A stretch of DNA of 64,000 nt from Progne subis subis. Lineage: Eukaryota > Chordata > Aves > Passeriformes > Hirundinidae. Under the pieces are notes generated by a model. That model saw nothing but the letters and a program-made list of their open reading frames with translations. It did no database searches and had not been told where the DNA came from. The translations under genes were made by a program, and so were the position numbers. Below are positions 33,001 through 45,000 of this stretch, in pieces. The stretch covers positions 1-64,000 of the forward strand of contig JAKJHU010000054.1 of assembly GCA_022316685.1 (NCBI GenBank), written 5' to 3'. Within the stretch, counting starts at the first letter, position 1; each line of letters starts with the position of its first letter.

Positions 33001-36000
33001 AACAGCACAGATCTAGTGTTCATTACTCTCCTCCTCTCCTTTCCTCCATCCACCCAGCAGCCTGGATGGTCTCTACCACTGACAAGTGTAATGTGCTGGG
33101 TAGCAGAGATGCCACCAAACCTCTTCACTGAGTTTAAAATGATGTTTCCAGGGATTGTATTTTTCCCTGTGTCCCTTCCAACACACACTCAGCAGCAGGT
33201 ACCAGGTCTGCCTGAGCCATGAGTTTGGGAGCAGGGATAGGGCTGCTCTCCCTGGGTGGGAGGAAGCAGCATTTCACATCCTGATGCCTTGGGATTTAGA
33301 TCCCAAAGATGAAGGCCTCTAGCTGATGGATTTCAGCTGAGGCCAGCATGTGGGCGAGAGCTGCTGCTGGAAGATCCCTCCCTCGTGAGCCATTTGGCCA
33401 CTGGTCAGGCCAAGGTCATCTGATGGAGCAAACTGGCACCGGCTAGAGGGCTGGGAAGTGGCTCCTGTGTGCTGTGCCTGTCTTGCACACTCTCTCCTCC
33501 TGGAGGGAGCTGTCAATCCCACTGGTGAGGCAGCCGTGCCCTCCTGCCTGCCAGATGCCAGCCAGCGACGGCGTGTTTATCTTTGAGCCACAAAGTACTT
33601 GGTGATGATAAGCAAATGCCTTTGCATGACAGTAATTATTGTATTCAAAATATTAATAACCCCCCTGGTAGGTGAATTAATAGCGGTGTCTGTGCCACAG
33701 ACAGGAGCGGGTGGGAAGCAGAGGATGAGATTTGTCTGGGATGGATGGCAAGCCCCAGTGGCAGAGCTGGAAGCAATCCCAGCTCTCAAACCACCGGGCT
33801 GTGCTCGTCCATCCACAGCCGAGCCGTGGATGTGTGTGAGTGATGGAGGGAGTGCTTTTTATCTCACCAAAAATAAGTATTCTCAGAGTTTTCTGCCTCC
33901 CGTGTGGGTAGCTGCCAGCTGCTCCCAGCTTTCGGATTTCTGGAGAAAGCAAACCTGTTCCTGCCGGGGCCCGCGGGCTGCATGCGGAGCAGGTGGCAGC
34001 GCTGGTGGAATGCCTGCAGCTCGGATGGCACCACGGCTGCCATCTGATGCCAAGGGTCCTTCGGGGATTTCCCTGAGGGCTCTTTGCTCCCGTGACCCCG
34101 AAATATCTCTGAGAGCGTTGTTGGTAAAGCAAACCCCGCTGTCAGCGCAAATGCCCGGGTGGTCTCGGAGCGCTCGTGCCGGCGCAGCGCGGGTTGGGCT
34201 CGCTGCCGGCGCTGCCATGCTGGGAAGAGCTGGGTGCAGATGGAAACGAGAAGCAGAGCAGCAAAGGCTCTGGAGTTGAGAAGGAAGGCAGGAATGTTGG
34301 AAGGGTTACGGAGTGCCCTGCGCGGGGCGAGGGCGCTGGCTGCCTCCCCGGCGCGTGGGCTGCTGTGGGCAGAGGCCTGGCGGGAGCGCGCGGCAGGAAC
34401 GCTGTCGGGAAGGTGCGGGTTTCCATTTCCCAGCACATGAGTCAGCTCCCTGTGCTGCAGCAGCAGGGGCTGCAGCGGGAGCCAGGGGGCTGAGCCGCCC
34501 CTGTGGGCCCGTGGGAGGCTGGCGGGATGCAGGGAGCAGTCCCACCCTGCCTGCATCCCAAACTGCCAGGAAGCGTTGCTGGGGAGCCGGCTGTAGTCAG
34601 AGCTTGGCTGTGTCCACTCCACAGAGCTGGATCTAACTTTGCAGTTGGACCAAACAGCCTCCGGAGATCTCCTCCTACTGAACTCCTCCTGCAAAGCTGG
34701 GAGCAGAGCGTGGCCGTGTCCTTCCCATCACACGGACCTGACGCTCCGTTTGCAGTAGCAGGAGGAGATCCGTGGGCTTGGGGCTGAGAGGGAGGTCTGA
34801 GCCTCTCTTGCCTGCTGCCCAGGGGTGTTCTCTTCAGGGATAGCTGCTCCCTCCTTTCCCTGCTGTGGATTTACAGGCCTCTAGAGCCCCAGCTACTTCT
34901 GAGAAGCTTGTAAATGTGCTTGTTGCTCCGTGTCTGGTATGTAACAAATCCCTGGTGCTGAGATGCAGTGGTGCTGGCAGTCGTGGTGTGGTGTCACTGG
35001 CATAACAGTCACAATGTGGAGAATTCTATGAAATTCTTAACCCCTGAATAAGAACTTCTAAGTAAAGAGTCATGTATTAAGAAAAAAGCAACTTAACAAT
35101 TAAATGCTGTGTTAAGCACCTGTCCTCCCTCTTCCTCAGGCTTACACCAAACACAGTCCTGCCCCATCTCAGCCTCACTTTCTCCCATTTTTGGATTGTG
35201 CTCACTTTGTCCCAGACCTTCAAGTGAGGCAAGGGGCAGCACAGGAGGTTGGGACCTCCTGCATGATCGTTTATATCTGCTGCTCTTTGTTTTTTTGCTC
35301 CTGTTCTGCTGTGGTGTGGGTTGGCCGTGAGTCCTCAGGGGTGCCCCTGTCCTGGCACGTGTCCCCCTCTGGGATTTGTGACGTGTCCTTTGTGTCTCTG
35401 CTCCCAGCCACTGCCACTTTTTCATGAACCAACCAACCGCGAGGTCACCGTGTGCTCTTCTGACAAGGGTGGCTTTTTTTTTGTGCTGTATTTTAAACTG
35501 TGTTCAAAACCAGCCAGCTGTGAGTAGCACGTGGCATTTCACATCCTCCTCCCACGCAGGTCACTGCTGTGGTTACCTGACCCCTGCACTGGGTGCCAGG
35601 GCTCAGGTGAGCCTGTGCTCGGTGCAGCTGAGCTGTGCTTGTCCCCAGGGACAGCACCAGGCACGCTGGAGCTGGTCTCAGCTGCCTGTGCAGCCGGGCA
35701 GCACTGGGAAGATCCTGGGAGATGAATTGGATCTGTTGTTTCCGCTGACAGAGGATGCCAAAGAATTGCCACATGAAGTGCATCCCCTGCTGTTCAGCAT
35801 CAGGCAGTGTGCTCCTGCTTTGTCCAGGGAGGCAAGCAGCCAGTGAGGGTCCCACTGACCCGGCTGCCTCCTGGCAGGAGCACCTCAGGTGGGAAGAAGC
35901 TTCTTGCAGACCTCAAACCCATGGGGCAAGGAATGCCCACTTAAAGGAGAGAGACAGAGAGAGGTGGCCACTCCACATGGCAGAGACTTGCACTTGCTGG

Positions 36001-39000
36001 TGCTTTCCAGGATGGGACATAGGTGACTAACCAGTGTTTTGGGCCATGCTGGGCTCTGGCTGGGGTGGGACCTGAGTGGGGTGGCCCGTTTTAACAGTTT
36101 GGTAGCCATCTGCACAGCCAGCTCACAGAGAAGTTTGGATCCCTTTATCCCGACCGCAAACACTCCAAGAATTTTAATTTTTTTTTAATTCTGTAATTTG
36201 GGGAAATAAAACTCTGGTTTCTGAAAAGACTAATTGAAGCCGTGCTTGCGGCAGGGGCATCTCGGTGAGTGGAGAGAGAGAAACCCCCTCCCAAGCCCAT
36301 CTGTGCCCAATTTACTCCGATCTGGCCTCTCTGAGGCTTTTTTCTTTCTCTCTCTCTTTAATAATTTGTTTTATAATTCCTGGAATCAAACCCATCTCAG
36401 ACACACTGTTTTATTTTACTGTATTATTGGATTATACTTCCTATAAATCACTGGATGTTATTCATAGGCCACCACCAGAATAACTTCCCCTCTTCCCCCC
36501 ACCCCAAGACACCCCCTCCCCGACGGCCCCGCATTCCGAACAAGCGAGGTGGGGGTGCAGCAGCACGAGGCACCCCAGAGACACTTCCCGGAAATCCCAG
36601 CAAATTTGCCTGGCTGCGGGTGTGAAGCATCAGGCTGCAGCACCTGGATGCCTTCTGGCACTCTCGGGCCGGTGCGGAGGTTGTTAGGAGGTCGGGCTTA
36701 GGTGGAAGTGGAGAGGGGAGGGGGCTGCCATATGTGCATCCTCAGCACATGTAAGGAATGAAGCTGCGTCCCCCAGAGCCGAGCAGAGTCGGGGCGCAGG
36801 GAGGGTCTGGCCGAGCGCGTTGCTTTAGTGCTGAGCGTTGGGAAAGTGGAAAACCAGTGGGAAGTGACAGTTTGGGCAGGGTGACCTGTGCTCTGCCAAG
36901 GAACAGAACCTGCCAGTCGTGCCCTGGCAGAGGGGCTGTGCTCATGTGGGTTGTGAGGAGGGCTCAGCGTGGCAGGGGCAGGCTGGGCTGTGTGCTGCAC
37001 GCCCTGGGTCTGTCTTCTGGAGTGGAACACGGTCGGGTTCTCTGCGCGAGGTGGTGTCAGCTGGGAAAACTCGATGGCTGGTGCAGAAAGGGAGGTTTCA
37101 CAGCAGCAGCTTCGCAGCAGCAGCTTCACAGCAGTGTCTGTGGCTTTTGCCACACCGGTGTTCTCAGGCCGGAGCTGAGCAGGCCAGTGCTGCAGGGGTT
37201 GGAGAGGCTCTGCCTGGCTCAGAGGGGAGCTGCTGTCACAGCTGTGGCTGCAGCCTGTGCAAGGGTTTGCTAAGGCACATGGCCCTGCTTGCTCCTTGAA
37301 CGCCAACACCAGCTTGAGATGGGGGTCTTGCTCGAGTCTTGATACACACAAGAAAAGATCTGTAGGTCAGTGCAGGGGATTTGTTAATCAGGTACAGGTC
37401 TTAAGTGCTTAATCAGGTACGGGACTCCGCATTTCCATTGGAGAGAACAGGTCAGAGCCCTGAGCTGAGGCCGTGCTGTGGTAACCAGCAGCTGGTTCCG
37501 CTGCCATCCCACCCTGCTCACAGCCCCATGCTAGACACAGCAGGTCTCACTTTGCTGACCACACCTGCTCAGGTTTGCAGCCTGAACCCTTAAAATATCC
37601 CATGAGATGATGCAGAGGCTGGTGGTGTCTGCCCTCTCAGCAGAGCCTCAGTTCTGACCATTGCCACGGGCTCATTTTTGCCCCTCCGACCCAGCTCTGT
37701 GCAAAGAGTGCAGCATCAGAAGAGGCTCAGAGGAAGCACCTTCTGATCACCTGCAGCAGCCTCATCTCAGTGTCAAGAAGCTCTAACCGCATCTTGCATG
37801 TTGAAGCTGACAAAAGGTGGAGGGAGTCGAATGCAGAGTCCAGTGCATTTGCCCGAGTTTAAAAATCAGTGCTGTGGGTAACTAACTGCCTTGATTTGGT
37901 GGAGTTTTAAAATTAGGCACAAAAGAAAGCTTAATAAACATCAGGCTGTAGATAGCAGCAGAAGCAACTTGACCTTTCCCTGTCTGGGGAGCAGAACTGA
38001 GTCCTTTCCTCTTAATTCCCCTCTTTGTGTGGTAAATACACACTTCAGCTGTGGGCTGTGACACCTTTGGGCTAAGCAGCCAGGAGGCTGATGGAGATGT
38101 CACATTGCAGGGCTGTGTCTGGGGGATGCTGAGCATCTGCAGCCCTGTGCTCCAGTGAGAACAGAGCCTCAGGTCCCTCCACCTGCCTGGGGGATTGGGT
38201 TTGTAGTGCAAAGCCCACTCGATGCAGGGAGGCTGGAGTTGAGCAGTTTGACATCTGGCTTTCTCTGGGTGCTGGGGCTTTGGTTGATGTACAGCAGTTG
38301 TGGACTGAGGTGTGTGTGCTGAGATCTCCAGCTGCACTTGGCAGTCGCTGTGTGACTTTTCCCTCTGAGCCTGGGCAGTGCTGTCTTTAGCGAGGTGGTG
38401 TTAAGACATAACACTTCCCAAGGCCTTAAGTTTGGAGGAACTGGATGTTTAATTTATCCTTCCCCTCCTTTCACATTGCTGCTTGTATTTGCTTTGCCTT
38501 CGAGTGGTAATCAGCAGAGGAAACCCAGAGGAGGGCTGGGTGATGGTGTCCATCCTTCCCCTTGCTGCCCTGCCTTGCACTCAGGCTCCTGAGCGAGCTG
38601 GCTCTTTGATGTCACTGCCTTGGCAAAGGGCTTTTACACTGAACCTGTTGTTTAGTGATATCTGCTGCTCCCTGTGTCCAGACACAACCCAGACCTTGAG
38701 ATGTGTGAGTAGGAGGAAGGGTTGAAGTGGTTCAGGGAGTGATACCTGCAGTACTCATCTCAGGAGCCACACAACTTCCTGTGCTGAGCCTCCTAAGGGA
38801 CTCGTACATGTCCGGAGATGGCAGCTGACCCTCCAGGGCTTCTCCTCTGAGCCACTGGGAGTGTTGGAGGTTGGCACAGTTGCTGGGAACTGTCGGCGCC
38901 TCTCCCTTCAGGGAAGGAAGCTGTCTCGGACTTGAGACACATCAGTAAAGTTCAGGTAAAATAATTCTGGCCCAGACGTGTCTTCAGAGTCTTGCTCTCG

Positions 39001-42000
39001 GGCTCTTGAGGCTGGTGGCAGCAATGTTTAGACCAAAGTCTTCCTTTGCTTATTCCCCTCTGTTTCCTGTTTAAAAGGCAGATTGTCACATATTTGGGGA
39101 TTTATTTACCGTAATTGGAGTTATTTTCCTGGCTGCTGGCTTCTGCCCTCTGATGCAAGACTCCTTAGTGAAACGTGTGTCCAGAAAGCCATGTGACTTT
39201 TTTTTTCCCCTTGCCACAAGTGCCAGCAGGAGATGCAATAATCAACGCGCTGCAGGGAATTTCCACTGGCAGTTCAGGTTTCTGAAATCTAGACGTTGGC
39301 TTGGGAGGCAAAAGATTGAGCAGGGCTTTGTGGCAGGGAAGGGAAAGGTTTCCAGCAAAACTGAGTGTTTGCTGGTGTGTCAGATTCTCCACTCCTGCCC
39401 TCCAGCTCAAGTGCAGCAAAGTCCCCATCGAGGGGTGTTGGATGAGCTTGCTGGGGGCTCCTGCCTGGTCTGCCTGTCGCACAAGCACATCCTTACATCT
39501 GAAGCCGTTCCACGAGGTGATACCGGGATCTCATTTCAGGGCAACAAATGGAGGGGAAATGGTTTGTAAACACAAAGCCTGAGTCTGCTTTAGAGCCAAG
39601 CTTCGGCAGCCCAAGCAGCAAATCAGGAGAGAGTCAGTGACAGGTGAGGTGAGGTTGCAGAGGCTTTGCTGTGGTTCCAAGGCACGGCCAGCTCTGCAAA
39701 CGCTGAATCCAACCATTATTTGGATGAAGAAGCAGCGTTGCTGTGTAAAATGAAAGGCAGGAAATGGAGCAGTGGCACACTGTGTCCGTCTGTCCTGCTG
39801 TGTTGGAACAAGAAAGGAGGTGCTGAGGCAGCTGTCTCAGCTCTCTGCATCTCCCCAGCTTTGGTGGTGGAGAAAGAGGGGTGCCAGGGAGTCAGAGTGA
39901 GGTGCACCAGGTGCAGCGGCTTTGGTAAAGCTTTAGATGTTTGCAGCGTGACAGGAAGTCCTTTTGCTTTTGAAGAGATATTTCTGATTCTTTAATGTGC
40001 CTTGCACCTTTGATTTCCTCATGCTTTTAAGCAGCACCAAGTCAATTACTGTATTTCTGTTTAATTCTCTGAGAGAACAGTGTATAATTAGGCTAATTAT
40101 GCTGCTTTGTGAAGTTGTAAAACTCCTGATTGAGCTTGTGGGGCCGTTTTATAACCTTCCAGGTGTAGGCAGGGAGGGCTGCCCACCCCGTGCCCCGTGC
40201 AGGTTTGGGTGCAGCCTGCCAGCTCGGTGAGGGTAGTTCCTTCCTAGGGGCTGCCCCACGGGCTCATCCCCTGCCAGCTCCATCCTGCCTTCCTCTATTC
40301 ACAGCCTGCAGCCCCTCTGGGAATCCTGTGCCCGGTTCTGGGGGGGTTGTTGGGATCTCTTCTTGCCTTAATGTTGAGATCAGCAATGGCAGCACAGCCG
40401 AGGCTGTGTTTCTACTCTTGAGTGTATCTGAGGAGGTGACCACACGCAGGTTTAGGTGTGGAGATCTTTTATTTTCCCTAATTAGGCTGCGTGTGCCTTG
40501 CAGCAGGTTCTTGGCAGCACAGAGCTGGCTCTGCCTGTGCTAAGTGACAGTCAGGAGGAAGGTGTGACCTTCAGGCTGTGTGATGCTTGCTCCAGCCTCA
40601 CTGACTAGGACAGTTCAACCCCAGCTGAGTGACAGCCCTGAAGGCACATGGCCCATCTCTGATGGAAGGGCCATTTTTAATGCTGGTCACTGTGGCTGGT
40701 GATGGCCGTGGTGGCCTTAGGGCTGGCTGGTAGGTGTCACACAGAGGGCACAAGTGATTTGTCTGTCCCTGAGGCTCTCAGGTCCCACCCCAGAGAAGCA
40801 GACAGGAGCGTGTCGCTGTGGAATGGGAAGGAGATGCCCCATGGGGATGGGTTTGGCCATTCCCCCTTCTCCCATCCCTCCTCGGATCATCTGTCCCCCT
40901 GACCCTGGCTCAGTGAACTCCCAGTGCTTCTCCACCGGCCCCGGGAGCGGAGCTGGGGCGTCTTGCGTAAGCAGCGCCTGCTCCCCGAGTAATGGCACGG
41001 GGCTGGAGAAGGAGGCTCCGGCTGCCAAAGGCGGGTTGGGAACAGCATAAACCCTTCAGCCCGAGGAGCCAAGGGCTGACAACCCTCGTGCCTGGTGCTG
41101 GGAGCGGAGCTCGTCCCGCCCGGGGGGCCCCTAGCGCGCTCGGGGCCGTGGCGGAGAGCGGCCAAAGGCGGCCACATGGGCCCGGGTGGCTCTAAAAGCA
41201 GGCGCAGCGGAAGTGATGCTCCCAGCCCCATCTGCACGGGGAGCGGGAGACGCGCCCCAGCTGGTGCGAGGCCCTGGCAGCCCCGGGAGCTGCCGTCTGT
41301 TGGGCTTTACTGCTGTCTACGTTGAAACACGGCTCGGGAAGGACGGGAGGGGGGTCGGTGGCACGGTGCCAGTCCCGGTTCTCCTGGCCTTCTCGTTCCT
41401 CTCTCCTCCTCCTCCTCCCCGCTCCCTCCGATGCTTTAAAGTCACATTTCCAGGCCAGACATAGAATTAATCTCTGGGCACTTCACATTGCTGGCAGCGC
41501 AAAGCAGGATGTGGGATCTTTTTTTCTCTCTCTCTGCGTCTTGGCTGACTTTTTTACCTCTCGAAGAATTTGGAAGGGCCGTGAGATTCCCCCCACCCCC
41601 CCTTGCCTCTGTGCCGTGCAGTTTTTCAGCACGCTGATCACCCTGCTGTGGCTTCACCCTAATAGATTTCATATGCTGACACAGTTGACATCAGTACCAA
41701 ACTATTTTACATGTGATCTGGTGTATTTCCTGAGGAAATCTGCAAGATATTTATTAAGAACTAATAAAATAAACCTCTCCATGAGCTTTTAGGTAGTTTT
41801 CAATTTTTCATGTCTCTCTCGTTTCCTCTTATCAATGAGTTTCTATTTTCTCCCTCCTCTCTGACCATTGCAAAAGGAAACAAAAATAAATGTTTTAAAC
41901 CATTCCTGAATGGACACTGGGAATATTTCTGTAGTGATGTATTAGCAAAGTCATATTTTTAGGGCTGTATTGTCAAGACTAAAAATATCCCGCTGCAGTG

Positions 42001-45000
42001 CATCCTTTTTATAGGGCTTTGTGTGTGTGTGTGTGTGCGCTGAGCGTTGTACAAGTTTGCACCAACGTGCAAAGGTCTTTGTACTACTGCAGCGCTGCCT
42101 CCCCATCACAGCTGGACTCCATTAAGCCTTGGAAATTAGTGTAATCCTGGTTAAGAAGGGGGGAAAAAAGAAAAAAAAAGAAATCCATCAATCTCGCAGA
42201 GCCGCGTTTCCCCAGCTGAGCCGGGATACCTGCGTGGCAGCCGCGCTGCGAAGGGCTCCAGCAGCCGGTGGTTTTTGCCACGGCTTTCCTGCCACGGAGG
42301 GTGTTCCCTGACAGAGAACAGCAGCTCTGCTCTCCCTGCTTCCCCCGGAGCAGCGGGGTTCAGGCAGGACGGGCTGTGGGCTGCAGTCACCCGGTGGGTT
42401 CTGCTCGTTTGTCACAGCCGGGAACCCCTTTGGGGCTGTGCTGAGCTGGCAGGCAGCAGCGTGCGTGTGTGTGTGTGTAGCAGAGAGCAGGCTGGATGCT
42501 TCGCGTTCTCCGAGGGATTTTCTGCCTTTCTGCTATTTGTGTCTCCTTCAATTAACTGCGATTGGAACAGAGAGAACCAAAGGTGGGCGCCGGGCTGAGA
42601 AGCCGCCTCCCCTGTGCGCTGCTTGCCGGGGGGGGGGACCCCAGTGCCGGGATGGGAGGCGGCTCTGCCTCTCCGTCACGTGTGATTGATGCAGCCCTTT
42701 CCAAACACGATTTCCCCTCCGGCTGGCGTCCGCGGATCCCGGCGTGGCGCTGCGGCCGTCACTCGTGTCCCCAGCAGCAGCCTTGCGTCACAGGTGGTGG
42801 GTGCAGCGGCTGACGGGGGCCCTGACGGCCGGGCCAGCGCCGTGCGCACGGCACACGCTGCGCGCCGCGCTCCCCCTCCATCCTCTCTCTACCCGCGGGC
42901 TCCTCGCCGTAGCTTTCCTGTCTGCTGCTGTCTGGAGAGCCGCAGCCTCTCTGCTTCCTGTAGAGCGGTTCGGCGAAAGCAGTAATTAGGGCCCGTAAAA
43001 ATTTATTTTATTGGCGAGAAGTGTTGGTGGGTAATTGGCCATAATTTGAACCCAGCCAGATTGGAGATTAATAAAAAAAATTCATATATATATATATATT
43101 TTTTTTTTTTTTTAAAAAAAAGAAGAAAAAAAGTCACAGAGAGATCTTTTTACCAGAAACACCAGGGCTGTGAGCTGGAAACCCTTCCCGAGGCGGGTGG
43201 GATGGGACGGGATGGCGGCTGCAGAGAGGGCGGCCAGCAGCGAGCGCCCGTGCTGTACCCGTCCTTGAGGGTGTTTGACACTGGCATGGGAAGAAAGGAA
43301 ACCTTGTTTTCCAAGAACTCTGCTCTTTCTCAGCTTGATAAGCATTTAAAATAAAAGCTGCACAATTGGAATTGGCAGAGCATCCTCATTCTTTTGTCTG
43401 TCTGTTTATTTTTTTCCCCTCATCCCTTGACATGTGTGCTACAGCCCAGGGTTACTACACCCCGTGGAACCACAGGCCTGGAGCTCTGCAGGCGCGCGCC
43501 GAGCTCTGCCCACCCCCAGCCCGGCTCTTTGAAGCCTGGCAGAGCAACAGAGATCCAGCCCCGACCCTGGCAGCCTCCTGATGGCCAGGGCACTGAAATC
43601 TTTGACAAAACATGAGTTCTCAGCCCCTTTCGGCTCCCCCTTCGCTTGCAGGGCAGCAAACCCAGGGCTGCTCCTGGAGCCGGAGCGGTGGTTTTGGAAT
43701 CAGGTTGTGACTGCACTATATGGACCCGATGGCTTTGGTATTTATAGGCTCGGTTGGAGCAGCTTGAGCGTGGCCAGCGGAGCGGGAGCGGCTTGAGGGC
43801 CGACGCTCATCCCGACGGAGGGTGATTGGAGAACTCCCCGCTCCGGGAGGACGGGAGAGCCAAGCCCCTCCGCGCACATGTCACGCGCGGTTCCTGCCGG
43901 CTGAATCACACCAGGGAGTTACTTCAGGCTACTAGCCCTGCTTGTTGCTTTGGTGTGAGTTACTCGGGGCATTCCTTCAGGTCCGTAGTGCTTGTTTTTC
44001 GCTTGGCAGCCTCGGGGCCGGGGACCTGGTGTAGCCGTTTCCCAAGGAATATTTTTGGTTTGAAAACTGAAGGTCAGCAGTTCGCAATGGCTGCGCTTGC
44101 AGCCAGCTCTGTGGTTCGCCTTTGTGCCACCGGGCCAGCAGCACTTGAAATCCTGATCAATTGATCTGCAACAATATGAAACCACGAAGGGTGACTGCCA
44201 GTTAAAACTCCCCGTCTCGCCCCGTTTTCCCCACCCAAAGTGTCTTTCTGCCCATATCCCCTTTCTTGCCGCCTGTCTCCCTCCCTCCCTTTCGGCTGTG
44301 TATTGGAGTTTTTGTCTATCTTTTTCCATCTCTCTGTCTCTTTTCATAACAGTTTTTAATAATGTTTTAGTTAGTTCCAGCCTTTTCCCTCAATGGATCC
44401 CATTGGAAAATACATTTGAAAGGAAACAGTTATACACTTCCCTTCCTTTGAAACTCTGTTGGCACCTTTTCCAGTGCAGTAAACCATACAACATGGATTT
44501 TCAAAGTTTCCAAACACAGACATGCTGGCGTTAAATTTATGAAAAAATATTTTATTCGGCTGTATAGTAACTATGAGTCTCCGAGCTGCTGGTCACAGTG
44601 AAATCGAAGCTCGCTTTGGAACTGCAACAGGTTTTCAAATCTCTGCAGGAAACGGCGCTGGAGCCCACAGCTCCCTCGTGTCCTCCTGCCAGGAGACACG
44701 GCAGCAAACAAAAGGGGTGCTGGGGCACCCCAAGGCGAGCCCACCGACCCCCAGCACAGCTTTTTCCTCTGGATGTCCACGCTGGGAATGCTGCAGCAAC
44801 AGTAGCTGCAGGGAATATCCCAGTTGTGCCAATCCTATCTCAGATCACGGGGGAAAAGAGGAATTTGGCGTCAAAGCGTGATGTCTTATCCTTGTTAATG
44901 AATGTGGAGGGTTCAGGCTCTTTAGTTCCTGAGTGCCGTGGCGGCGGCTCCATCGCCTGCGAGAGCCCGCACGTGCGTCGGGACCCGAGGCTCCGGCTCC

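Noticed and set aside
32280..33188. 302-codon - strand frame over SMG6 exon 10
   Set aside because: Antisense to a conserved exon, with low-complexity Pro/His/Arg composition and no recognisable family.
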